DNA of 64,000 nucleotides, from NCBI GenBank assembly GCA_963664845.1, contig OY761615.1:5146001-5210000 (forward strand). The letters run 5' to 3'. Both the position numbers and the translations under genes were made by a program. The notes below the pieces were generated by a model. It was not told the origin of the DNA. It worked only from the letters and a program-made list of their open reading frames with translations, and ran no database searches. This DNA comes from CAIYTF01 sp963664845 (lineage in GTDB: Bacteria > Bacteroidota > Ignavibacteria > Ignavibacteriales > Ignavibacteriaceae). Shown here piece after piece: positions 8,085-16,081 of the stretch. Within the stretch, counting starts at the first letter, position 1; every line of letters starts with the position of its first letter.

Positions 8085-9293
8085 ATGGTCTCTTTCAAGG
8101 ACGCCTGTGCAACGATAGAAAAGCATATTTTACAGATCCCTCTTGATATTGAGGAGGTTAAACTCCAGGATGCGCTCGAAAGAACAATAGCTGAAGACGT
8201 TTATACAACTCATCCCTACCCACTGTTCCGCAACTCAACCATGGACGGCATTGCAGTAAAGTATTCCGGGAATATCACGAGCTGGAAAGTGGTGGGACAG
8301 GAAGCAGCGGGAGAGTATGTTGATGTCCCCTATGAGGATGAAAACTCTGCTGTGAGCATAATGACCGGGGCCAAGCTTCCGGATTGGGCTGACACAGTTA
8401 TCCCCATAGAGGATATTGATGCCGCTCAGGATATGGTTATGCTAAAAACATCCGCTCTTTACAAACCACAAATGAATATTCGTGAACCCGGATCTGACCG
8501 GGCTGCCGGTGATTTTGTACTGGCACGCGGCACGTATTTGGCTCCCCGGCATTTTCATCTGCTCGCTTCGTGTGGCTGCACATGGGTCAAGGTATATAAA
8601 AAACTGAAAGTTGGCATTCTGGCAACAGGAAACGAATTGTTGCCCGTATCAGCAATTCCGGAAGGTGATAAGATCATCATTACAAATTCATCTTTCCTTG
8701 CTGCTGCAGTGAATTCATGTAATCTGGAATATGTGGATTTCGGTATAGCGAAAGATGACCTTACCTCTTTGCGAAATCTGATAACAAAGATACTTTCGTC
8801 GGATATCAATGTTCTGCTTACTACCGGTGGTGTTTCGGCGGGTCTGTTCGACTTCCTCCCAAAAGTTTTTGCAGAGTGCGGCGTTGATGTTCAATTTCAC
8901 AAGATAAACATCAAACCCGGCAAACCGACATTTTTTGGTATCCACAACGCCGCAGGAAAAGCTAAACCGGTAATAGGTTTACCGGGAAATCCGGTATCTG
9001 CATCAGTCAATTTTGAAATGCTGCTGCGTCCGGCTTTTGCCAGGCGCTACAATGTGCCGCTTCGCCGTTCTTTCACTGCCCAGTTTAAAGGTACTCTGCA
9101 AAAAAATGATGGTAAGCGCTATTTTGGCAGAGCAAGACTGCTTCCTGACGCCGGGAAAACAATTGTTGTTCCGCTTGCATCGCAAAAGTCAGGTAACTTT
9201 TTTGAATATGCTGATGCAGAGTGTTTGTTCGTGATGGAAGAGGGAAGACGAGAGCTTATTGACGGTGATGTGGTAGAATGTATAAGGATATAA
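8085..9293 (+). CDS. moeA: Molybdopterin molybdenumtransferase
   Basis: Inserts molybdate into adenylylated molybdopterin to make molybdenum cofactor. The 402-residue length is typical. Visible signatures: NSTMDGIAV near residue 50, TGAKLPDWADTVIPIED, LATGNELLP in the MoCF-like domain, TTGGVSAGLFDFLP near 245, and GLPGNPVSASVNFE near 298, followed by the C-terminal beta domain. mobA starts inside its 3' end (16-nt overlap), so the pair is co-translated. No other Mo-cofactor genes or molybdoenzymes lie nearby, but the pair implies the organism uses one. Identification is secure. Confidence 0.95.
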   Translation: MVSFKDACATIEKHILQIPLDIEEVKLQDALERTIAEDVYTTHPYPLFRNSTMDGIAVKYSGNITSWKVVGQEAAGEYVDVPYEDENSAVSIMTGAKLPDWADTVIPIEDIDAAQDMVMLKTSALYKPQMNIREPGSDRAAGDFVLARGTYLAPRHFHLLASCGCTWVKVYKKLKVGILATGNELLPVSAIPEGDKIIITNSSFLAAAVNSCNLEYVDFGIAKDDLTSLRNLITKILSSDINVLLTTGGVSAGLFDFLPKVFAECGVDVQFHKINIKPGKPTFFGIHNAAGKAKPVIGLPGNPVSASVNFEMLLRPAFARRYNVPLRRSFTAQFKGTLQKNDGKRYFGRARLLPDAGKTIVVPLASQKSGNFFEYADAECLFVMEEGRRELIDGDVVECIRI

Positions 9294-9886
9294 CCGGAGT
9301 TATCCTTGCCGGAGGCAAAAGTATCCGCATGGGCGAAGACAAGGCGTTTCTGACGATACAGGGGAAAACGGTAATTGAATTTTTATATCGCAAAATGACT
9401 TTAGTTTTTGAACGCGTAGCCATTATAGCGAACGAGCCTGAAAAATTTCGATTTCTTCACTCAGAGATATATTCTGATGTTTATCCAAATATGGGACCAC
9501 TTTCCGGGATGCATTCGGCGCTGGTGCATTCTGCTACACAGCGGGTTTTTGTAATTCCATGTGATGCACCTTTGCTTACACAGAGTATAATGGAACGGAT
9601 GATAAGCCTGCACTCACCAAAGCCTATAACCTATTGCAAGGGCGGGGGATTTACGCAGCATTTGATAGGGATATTTGATAAAATATTGCTTCCCGATATG
9701 GAAACTATTCTTTGCGGTGATACAGTTCAGGAGAACGGTGCAGCTAACGCAAATTGCAATATAGGCAAGTTTATTGCTGACCACGACCATGATGTGGTTG
9801 AATTTTCCTTGATCGAATATCCCATCGAATTTTTAAATCTCAATTCACCAACGGATTTTGAACAGCTTCAAACGTTGTTAAAATAG
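9278..9886 (+). CDS. mobA: Molybdenum cofactor guanylyltransferase
   Basis: Attaches GMP to Mo-molybdopterin to give the MGD cofactor of DMSO-reductase-family enzymes. The 202-residue protein begins with the nucleotidyltransferase signature VILAGGKSIRMGEDKAFL (residues 8-25) and has SGMHSALVHS and VIPCDAPLLTQ, the metal/GTP-binding parts of MobA. It overlaps the end of moeA by 16 nt. A related nucleotidyltransferase (MocA/CTP-type) is the main alternative, but the context next to moeA and the length favour MobA. Confidence 0.9.
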   Translation: MYKDITGVILAGGKSIRMGEDKAFLTIQGKTVIEFLYRKMTLVFERVAIIANEPEKFRFLHSEIYSDVYPNMGPLSGMHSALVHSATQRVFVIPCDAPLLTQSIMERMISLHSPKPITYCKGGGFTQHLIGIFDKILLPDMETILCGDTVQENGAANANCNIGKFIADHDHDVVEFSLIEYPIEFLNLNSPTDFEQLQTLLK

Positions 9887-10183
9887 TATTGCTTCTTCGA
9901 TGGGTGTCGAAAAATTCACAATGTGTGAGTAGCACCTTCCTTCTCAAAGATTTGTTTTTGCATAAAGACCGTCTGTTTCATTTAATTGGATTTATCAGTA
10001 TATTTCGGTTGTCTGATGGTTCTATCAGCTTATTTGCGAAAAGCCGGTTACTGAATTGCTCATTATTTTTCAATTGGCCGGCATATGGCTGAAATAAGCA
10101 TTTTATGAACAAACGAATAATCACCTTTCTGAAGCCAGTTTGATAATTCAGATTCCCCGAAAGAAAGGAATGACTGAAAATAT
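9887..10183. other. Intergenic region upstream of the CHASE2/caspase cluster
   Basis: About 297 bp without a convincing gene, AT-rich in its middle part. It must hold the promoter of the cluster starting at 10184. AAAGAAAGGA at 10160-10169 is a good ribosome-binding sequence but lies about 14 nt from the ATG at 10184. Confidence 0.5.
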
Positions 10184-11413
10184 ATGTTGGCACATGGTTT
10201 TCCCAGAAATCTGATTAGAAAATATTTTCGTTTTAAACCCGTAACGATCACAACAATCTCGTTTTTGATAATTACCGGTCTGTATTATTTCCCATTTTCG
10301 TTTGCACCTCTAAACCCCATCTCCGAAGCTCTTGTCGATTTCGATTTCAATGATATCATCTTTTCACGGTTGCGTCCTGAACAAAATGCAGACACCAACA
10401 TTGTATTGGTTAATATTGGAAATCTGAGCCGCCGTGAAATTGCCGATGAAATAACCTGGATCAATAATGCTCAGCCCGCAGTCATTGGTCTCGATGCATT
10501 ATTTTCTGTTCCGAAAGACAGCAGTGACGATTCGCATCTTATGCAGGCCATGTCACAGGTGAAAAATCTGGTGCTTGTTCATAAGGTCAGCCAATATGAT
10601 TCGCTGAAAGATGAATACACGCGTGAAGAAACATCAATTCCCTTGTTCAACCGCTTTGCCGCCAATGGTTTCGCCAATTTGCCTGATAATGAAAACGGAG
10701 CCTTCAGAACTATTCGAAAATATCGACCGTCTGTTATGGTAAACGGAACTTCAGTGCCATCTTTTACCTCCCGGGTCATTGCCCGATATGATCCCGCAGC
10801 TTTACATGCTTTGCAACAAAGACGGAACGATCTCGAGATCATCAATTTCCGCGGGAACATGGATAAATTTTTTGTCATTGATGCCTCCTTACCCGGCACG
10901 ATACCAAGCCCCGCATTTATAAAAGGCAAGATCGTTCTGATGGGTTTTATGGGCCGGGACATTTCATCCCCGGAGCTTGAGGATAAATTTTATACTCCGT
11001 TAAATCCCCGGCCTGCGGGAAAAACTTACCCTGACATGTATGGCATTGTTGTTCATGCAAACATCGTTTCGATGGTACTGAATAATGCATATATCCGGGA
11101 AATCCGCCCTTTGTTCAGTTTACTTTTTGCTGTAATTATAAGTTATATCAACGTTATTATCCTGATTTGGCTAAAGTCGAAAATACCGATCTGGTTTAGT
11201 CTGGTAACAAAACTGTTCCTGTTTATTCAGACCATTTTATATCTGTGGATATCCGTTTTGCTGTTCAGTTTTTTCAACATTAAAGTTTCACTGACCATAG
11301 TATTGGCGGCCATTGCATTGAGCACAACTTCCATCGACCTTTTCGAAGTGTATTTTGTTAAAAGTATTGAGTTTGTAAAAAAGAAGAAGCGGATTCGGCA
11401 TGAAAATTTGTAA
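10184..11413 (+). CDS. CHASE2-domain sensor protein without an output domain
   Basis: A 409-residue membrane protein with the CHASE2 layout: one N-terminal membrane helix (about 22-40), an extracytoplasmic sensor domain (about 45-305) and three C-terminal helices (about 309-330, 338-360, 367-389) ending in a lysine/arginine-rich tail. CHASE2 marks seen: VLVNI, AVIGLDALFSVPKDSSDD, GKIVLMGFMG and YGIVVHANIVSMVLNNAYI before the first C-terminal helix. CHASE2 normally sits in front of kinase, cyclase or serine/threonine kinase domains; here the protein stops about 17 residues after the last helix, so it must signal through a partner or be structural. It overlaps the next gene by 14 nt and heads the protease cluster. 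Confidence 0.85.
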   Translation: MLAHGFPRNLIRKYFRFKPVTITTISFLIITGLYYFPFSFAPLNPISEALVDFDFNDIIFSRLRPEQNADTNIVLVNIGNLSRREIADEITWINNAQPAVIGLDALFSVPKDSSDDSHLMQAMSQVKNLVLVHKVSQYDSLKDEYTREETSIPLFNRFAANGFANLPDNENGAFRTIRKYRPSVMVNGTSVPSFTSRVIARYDPAALHALQQRRNDLEIINFRGNMDKFFVIDASLPGTIPSPAFIKGKIVLMGFMGRDISSPELEDKFYTPLNPRPAGKTYPDMYGIVVHANIVSMVLNNAYIREIRPLFSLLFAVIISYINVIILIWLKSKIPIWFSLVTKLFLFIQTILYLWISVLLFSFFNIKVSLTIVLAAIALSTTSIDLFEVYFVKSIEFVKKKKRIRHENL

Positions 11414-12341
11414 GACGATTAACAGTCTGTTCTTAATTTGCATTTTGCTTTCTCCGGAAATTTTTACGCAAAATCAGGTTCTCACGGTTCTGGCCGCCAG
11501 CGGGAAACCTTTGTTGCATTCGGGGAAGAAGGCCGGTTTCACCGATATAATCGCCGGGATGAAAATTGACAAAACCGGTACACTGCAACTTAGCGCTCAC
11601 GATTATTGCGCTTTAACATCCTCCTCCGGGGGAACGCTTGAATTGTCAGAAGCAGGCAGTTATTCGTTTGCCGATTTGATTCATCGGATAGCAATTAAAA
11701 AACAATCGGTCACCAAACGGGTTACCGATTACCTGGCAGCCAAATTGGTGAGTGGTAAGGATTCAAAAGGTATGAAGTCGCTTGGGGCGGTCGTGCGGGC
11801 ATCAAGATCACAAATTGCACCTGCCTGTCCCAAATTCACCAATGTTATTCAACCGGTTTTCCACCTCACCTGGTATCATTCCGGAGACAACCCACAGTAT
11901 ATTGTACATGTTCTGAATGATGAAGGAAAAACCGTGTACGTGCAAAGCACAACCGACAGCAGCATAGTGTGCGATATAACGCAATTACAATTTCTGTACA
12001 ATGCTGAATATCGATGGTTTTTCACAAGAGCCGGTAAAGAACAGGCCATATCAGATACAGTCAAATTCAAATGGTTGGATGACAGGGCCTCGCGTGCAAT
12101 TGTTGATTCGGCAGTCCTTCTGACCAATATTCCGGATTTTGCAAATTCGGCAATTGGAAATTTCTCAGTCGGAATGCTATTTGAATCGCACCAATGTAAT
12201 GTTGAGGCAGCCGGATATTTTGTAAAAGCTGTTGAACTGTCATCCGGGGCAACCACATTTCTGGAATATTGCCTGCAATTCCTTATGCAAACAGGGCAAG
12301 ACCGCAGGGCGTATGAAGTTTACAATAAGTATTCACGTTAA
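11400..12341 (+). CDS. Secreted protein with FecR-like N-terminus and TPR-like C-terminus
   Basis: A 313-residue exported protein. Residues 1-23 form a signal peptide (MKICKTINSLFLICILLSPEI). Residues about 28-100 resemble the FecR-like beta domain found in secreted FCB proteins (VLAASGKPLLHSGKKAGF, LTSSSGGTLELSEAGSYSFADL). The middle (about 145-215) looks like a beta sandwich (FHLTWYHSGDNPQYIVHVLN). The last ~75 residues are helical and TPR-like (SVGMLFESHQCNVEAAGYF, GQDRRAYEVYNKYSR). The start overlaps the CHASE2 gene, implying coupled translation and a shared role, perhaps as a periplasmic ligand or scaffold. The domain calls are from pattern only; function unknown. Confidence 0.7.
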   Translation: MKICKTINSLFLICILLSPEIFTQNQVLTVLAASGKPLLHSGKKAGFTDIIAGMKIDKTGTLQLSAHDYCALTSSSGGTLELSEAGSYSFADLIHRIAIKKQSVTKRVTDYLAAKLVSGKDSKGMKSLGAVVRASRSQIAPACPKFTNVIQPVFHLTWYHSGDNPQYIVHVLNDEGKTVYVQSTTDSSIVCDITQLQFLYNAEYRWFFTRAGKEQAISDTVKFKWLDDRASRAIVDSAVLLTNIPDFANSAIGNFSVGMLFESHQCNVEAAGYFVKAVELSSGATTFLEYCLQFLMQTGQDRRAYEVYNKYSR

Positions 12342-12354
12342 CCGGGCAGCGCAT

Positions 12355-13722
12355 ATGTACAAATACCTGTTTATAATCATCGTTCTTTTGCTGCAAACCA
12401 GTTTTCCGCAGACCCGATTTGGGCTCGGACTCAAAATAGACTCTGTTGCTTACACGGCAATTCCGCAGAACACAAAATTGATGCGGGGAGATTTTTCCAA
12501 TATGCCAACAGCAGTGTCACTTAAAAAATTTGCACCCGTTCCCGGTGATCAGGGAGAATATGGGACCTGTACGGGATGGGCGAGTGCATACGCAGGGCGC
12601 ACGATTCTCGAGGCTATCAAATACAATCTTTCCCGTGAAGAGATAGAAAGCCGCAAATATTCACCGTCATTTGTCTATAACCAAATACGAAAATCAAACG
12701 ATTGTTACAACGGTGCTTTAATAACTGATGCACTCGATATTCTGAAAAACCGTGGAGGGTTGTATTTCTCCGAATTCGGGTATGATTGCCGGAAGGGCGT
12801 TAACGATTCAATTCAAAAGATTGCGCAAGAACGGAAGATAATCGAGTACCGGCAGGTTGCAAATAAAAGATCCGGGAACATGGTTTTCCTGGTAAAAAAG
12901 AGCCTTTCTGAATTTAAACCGGTGATCACGGTGTTTGATGTGGCAAATTCATTTTTCAGTCCCGGAGGCGCGCTTTGGAAACCTGATTCATCGGAGTATA
13001 AAAGTTGGAACCAGGGTCATGCAATAACCGTTATCGGGTATGATGACACAACCTATGGTGGTGCTTTTGAACTCCTGAACAGTTGGGGAACCGGGTGGGG
13101 GAATAAAGGCTTTATTTGGGTGAAATATTCTGATTTTGAATATTTCTGCCAATGGGCCTACGAGCTTATAGATGCAACAGTGAAAGATCCAAAGGAACCT
13201 GATCTATCCGGAAGTCTCTCTTTCAGGGAAAACAACGGCGAGTTCATGCGAACCCAGTTCAACGGCAACAGTTTTGTAACCACTCAGGCTTATCCTACAG
13301 CTACGTTATTTGAACTCCGGATATCCAATAATGAACCGGCATATGTTTATGCATTCGCTACAGATACCAGCGGTATTATTACCAAAATCTTTCCGCAAAG
13401 TGAAAAGATATCCGCGTTTTTACCCTATCATCAGAATAATATTGCCATTCCCGACGAGGACTCCTATAACGAACTTGACAGCACGAGGGGGACAAGTTAT
13501 TATTGTTTTCTTTATGCAAAACAGGCATTAAGCATTGATGAAATTATCCGCAAAATTACGTCAGGGAGTGGTTCCTTTTTACAGAAAATCGCCTCTGCGC
13601 TTGGGAATAAAGCCGTTGATCTGAATACGATGAACATAACATCTTCTGACCAGATAGTATTCAAAGGCAGAAGTATGGGTAAAACCGTACTTCCCATTGT
13701 GATTGAGATCAGGCATAAATAA
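12355..13722 (+). CDS. Secreted papain-family (C1) cysteine protease
   Basis: A 455-residue exported cysteine peptidase. The ATG at 12355 is chosen because a signal peptide follows at once (MYKYLFIIIVLLLQTSFPQT); the frame is open upstream to 12232 but that would bury the signal peptide. Papain signatures: oxyanion Gln66 and nucleophile Cys72 in DQGEYGTCTGWASAYAGR, His222 in GHAITVIGYD, Asn242 in NSWGTGWGNKGFIWVKYSD. Cys72 is followed by TGW, as in the bacterial C1 branch with CxGWA. Only about 50 residues separate the signal peptide from Cys72, so no papain-type propeptide is present. Residues about 275-455 form a second domain of unknown fold. It begins 13 nt after the preceding gene. Confidence 0.88.
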   Translation: MYKYLFIIIVLLLQTSFPQTRFGLGLKIDSVAYTAIPQNTKLMRGDFSNMPTAVSLKKFAPVPGDQGEYGTCTGWASAYAGRTILEAIKYNLSREEIESRKYSPSFVYNQIRKSNDCYNGALITDALDILKNRGGLYFSEFGYDCRKGVNDSIQKIAQERKIIEYRQVANKRSGNMVFLVKKSLSEFKPVITVFDVANSFFSPGGALWKPDSSEYKSWNQGHAITVIGYDDTTYGGAFELLNSWGTGWGNKGFIWVKYSDFEYFCQWAYELIDATVKDPKEPDLSGSLSFRENNGEFMRTQFNGNSFVTTQAYPTATLFELRISNNEPAYVYAFATDTSGIITKIFPQSEKISAFLPYHQNNIAIPDEDSYNELDSTRGTSYYCFLYAKQALSIDEIIRKITSGSGSFLQKIASALGNKAVDLNTMNITSSDQIVFKGRSMGKTVLPIVIEIRHK

Positions 13723-13762
13723 TGGAAATTAGACTATTATTGTATAACAGAATCAGGAATTT

Positions 13763-14263
13763 ATGATGAAGCACTATTTTGTTCCTCTCATTGTGATTTT
13801 TCTCCCTATGCTTTTACAAGCTCAGGGGAAAATAGAAACCACCTTCGAAACTTCGAACGGCAAAATAATAATATACTACCAACTAAACGCAGACCCCGAT
13901 TTGGAATATGATGTCTCAGTGCTGCTAAAACGCTCCAGCGACGGCTCCTATTCCTATGCCCCGGATGGACTTACCGGTGATGTGGGCAGAGGAAAATTCG
14001 CACAGAACAAGCGATCGGTCACCTGGATACTAAAAAGTGCGGAAATGAGCATGCTTGATGGCGACGATTTCTATTTTGAAGTGACAGCCGTTCCCGTTGA
14101 GGTGAAAAAAGGCGCATCCTGGTTGTATTATGTCGGAGGAATACTGGTAGGCGGCGGTGTTGCAGCCGCTGTGATACTCAATAAAAAGAGCCAGGATGAA
14201 TCGTCAACTATTAATGGTAATAATAATACCGGTGGATTTCCGACGCCTCCGGGCAGGCCGTAA
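13763..14263 (+). CDS. Small exported, C-terminally membrane-anchored protein
   Basis: A 166-residue protein with a signal peptide (about 1-20, ending LLQAQG), a beta-sandwich-like domain (about 22-112) and a C-terminal membrane helix (SWLYYVGGILVGGGVAAAVI, about 119-138), then a Gly/Asn/Pro-rich tail. The soluble part has the pattern IIIYYQL..YDVSVLLKRSSDG....LTGDVG.GK....VTWIL..AEM, which is recurrent in secreted FCB proteins, often in front of other modules; here it stands alone on a membrane anchor. It lies between the papain-like and caspase-like genes with short gaps, so a role in the same assembly is likely. Function not known. Met2 is an equally good start. Confidence 0.65.
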   Translation: MMKHYFVPLIVIFLPMLLQAQGKIETTFETSNGKIIIYYQLNADPDLEYDVSVLLKRSSDGSYSYAPDGLTGDVGRGKFAQNKRSVTWILKSAEMSMLDGDDFYFEVTAVPVEVKKGASWLYYVGGILVGGGVAAAVILNKKSQDESSTINGNNNTGGFPTPPGRP

Positions 14264-14347
14264 TAACGCAACACGTAAGACCTTGGCAATGTCAGGAATG
14301 CATATTGCCAGAAAGTGTATAAAAGATTTATTGAAATGGAAAGTTCT

Positions 14348-16024
14348 ATGAAACGAATTTTACTTTTAGTGTTTATCGTCCTCACCTGCAGTTTTCTGCA
14401 AGCACAAATCAAAGGCAGTACCCGTTCCGGGAGATTAATACCTCCCAAAGAACCTGTAGTCGTTGAAAAAACAGTCACCATTGCAATGAAAGAACCCTTT
14501 GTTCAGAAAGGTGAAACATGGAACACCATGTTGAAGGTAACAACAATCAGAGGCAGCGTTACCGGTGATGTGAGCAAAGTGGTAGTGAACGGTCAGGAAG
14601 CGGTTCTGCTAAAAAGCAACGAATTCCATGCTGATGTCCGTTTAGCTCAAGGGCAGCAACCAATAACGGTATCTGCAACTGACAGTAAGGGGAAGACAAC
14701 CGAATTTGGATTTTCAATAGGCTGCAACGCTGATTTCGCCGGGCCATTTGTTTTTATTCTGGAACCAGTGGTCAAACAAGGGAAGGAAACTACCGTCAAA
14801 GAAGGGACTATCACCATACATGGAGAGGCGGTGGATGAATCCGGTGTTTCGGAAGTGACGGTTAATGGCGAAAGGTCTGGACTTGTCAATGACAAGGAAT
14901 TCTATGCCAATGTCAAGTTACATGAGGGTCGTAATTCGGTGTTGATAAGAGCGGTTGACAAAGCGGGAAATCCGACTGAGAAGTCGCTGAGCATTATGCG
15001 GCTTGGGGATACTACCGGTCCGTCTATTACGATCCTTGAACCTGCGGTATCGCGTGGTGTTAAAATTGTAAGCAAAAAAGATCTGCTGACCGTAAAAGGT
15101 GTTGCTGCCGATGAATCAGGAGTTGACGAAGTTTATATCAATGACCGGAGGGCCAACCTGACCCCTGCCGGTGAGTTTACGCTGGATATTGCCCTGCAGC
15201 CAGGAGATAATGGGATTATCATCCGTTCCTATGACCGGAAGAGGAATCAGTCGTTGGATACGTTTCTGGTGAATAAAATGGTTGAAGAGATGATAACACC
15301 GGGAAAGTATTATGCGCTTATCATCGGAATTGACCGCTATCATGGAGTTTGGCCGGAATTACATAATGCAGTGCATGATGCCCGTGAGGTGGAATCAATA
15401 CTGAAATCGGAATACCGTTTTGATGAAATTTTATCTTTATACGATGAAGCTGCTACGAGAACCAATATAATTGACCGGTTTGAGCAATTGGTGAGCAAAG
15501 TGACAAAGGAAGACAATTTGATCATCTTTTATTCCGGACACGGGGAATTCCGTCAACAGTTGAATAAAGGGTATTGGGTGCCTGCTGATGCGGTTTCTAA
15601 ATCGACAAGCGGGTATATATCAAACTCAGATATCCAGACATTTATGAATGGCATCCTCTCACGCCATACACTTTTGGTTTCAGATGCCTGCTTCAGCGGG
15701 GATATATTCCGCGGAAGAACTGAGGAGATGCCCTTTGAAAATTCTGATCGTTATTTTAAGGAAGTATACCGCCGACCTTCACGTTATGCGCTAACTTCCG
15801 GAGGAATTGAGCCGGTGATGGATAATGGCCGGGAAGGTCATTCAATTTTTACCTATTACTTCCTTAATAAACTGAAAACCAATACAGCGAAATATTTTTC
15901 TGCCGGGCAATTGTTCCAGGAAATTCAAATACCCATCACGAACAACTCGGAGCAAACACCAATTTATCAGCCCATTAAAAACACCGGCGATGAGGGTGGT
16001 CAGTTTATTTTTATAAAAAAATAG
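14348..16024 (+). CDS. Exported caspase-family (C14) protease with tandem Ig-like domains
   Basis: A 558-residue exported protein. The start at 14348 (MKRILLLVFIVLTCSFLQAQ) is preferred: GGAAAG precedes it and the signal peptide is then at the N-terminus; an open frame extends upstream to 14315. After the signal peptide come three tandem Ig-like repeats (about 45-125, 135-220, 228-312) with the recurring pattern DESGV.EV..N......F...V.L..G.N. The C-terminal caspase-like domain (about 318-558) starts KYYALIIGIDRYHG and has the dyad His398 in FYSGHGE and Cys448 in LVSDACFSGDIF, then ends with TPIYQPIKNTGDEGGQFIF. Caspase-like peptidases usually cut after Arg, Lys or Asp; specificity is not evident here. 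An extracytoplasmic caspase-like enzyme next to a papain-like one is unusual. Confidence 0.87.
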   Translation: MKRILLLVFIVLTCSFLQAQIKGSTRSGRLIPPKEPVVVEKTVTIAMKEPFVQKGETWNTMLKVTTIRGSVTGDVSKVVVNGQEAVLLKSNEFHADVRLAQGQQPITVSATDSKGKTTEFGFSIGCNADFAGPFVFILEPVVKQGKETTVKEGTITIHGEAVDESGVSEVTVNGERSGLVNDKEFYANVKLHEGRNSVLIRAVDKAGNPTEKSLSIMRLGDTTGPSITILEPAVSRGVKIVSKKDLLTVKGVAADESGVDEVYINDRRANLTPAGEFTLDIALQPGDNGIIIRSYDRKRNQSLDTFLVNKMVEEMITPGKYYALIIGIDRYHGVWPELHNAVHDAREVESILKSEYRFDEILSLYDEAATRTNIIDRFEQLVSKVTKEDNLIIFYSGHGEFRQQLNKGYWVPADAVSKSTSGYISNSDIQTFMNGILSRHTLLVSDACFSGDIFRGRTEEMPFENSDRYFKEVYRRPSRYALTSGGIEPVMDNGREGHSIFTYYFLNKLKTNTAKYFSAGQLFQEIQIPITNNSEQTPIYQPIKNTGDEGGQFIFIKK

Positions 16025-16081
16025 AATTATGACAATACAATTATTGTAATTCAACACAGTGAATAATTTTTGGAGAGTGTT

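Noticed and set aside
9889..10092. 67-codon frame after mobA
   Set aside because: No ribosome-binding site, low-complexity Leu/Phe/Ser composition, and an overlapping antisense frame of equal quality.
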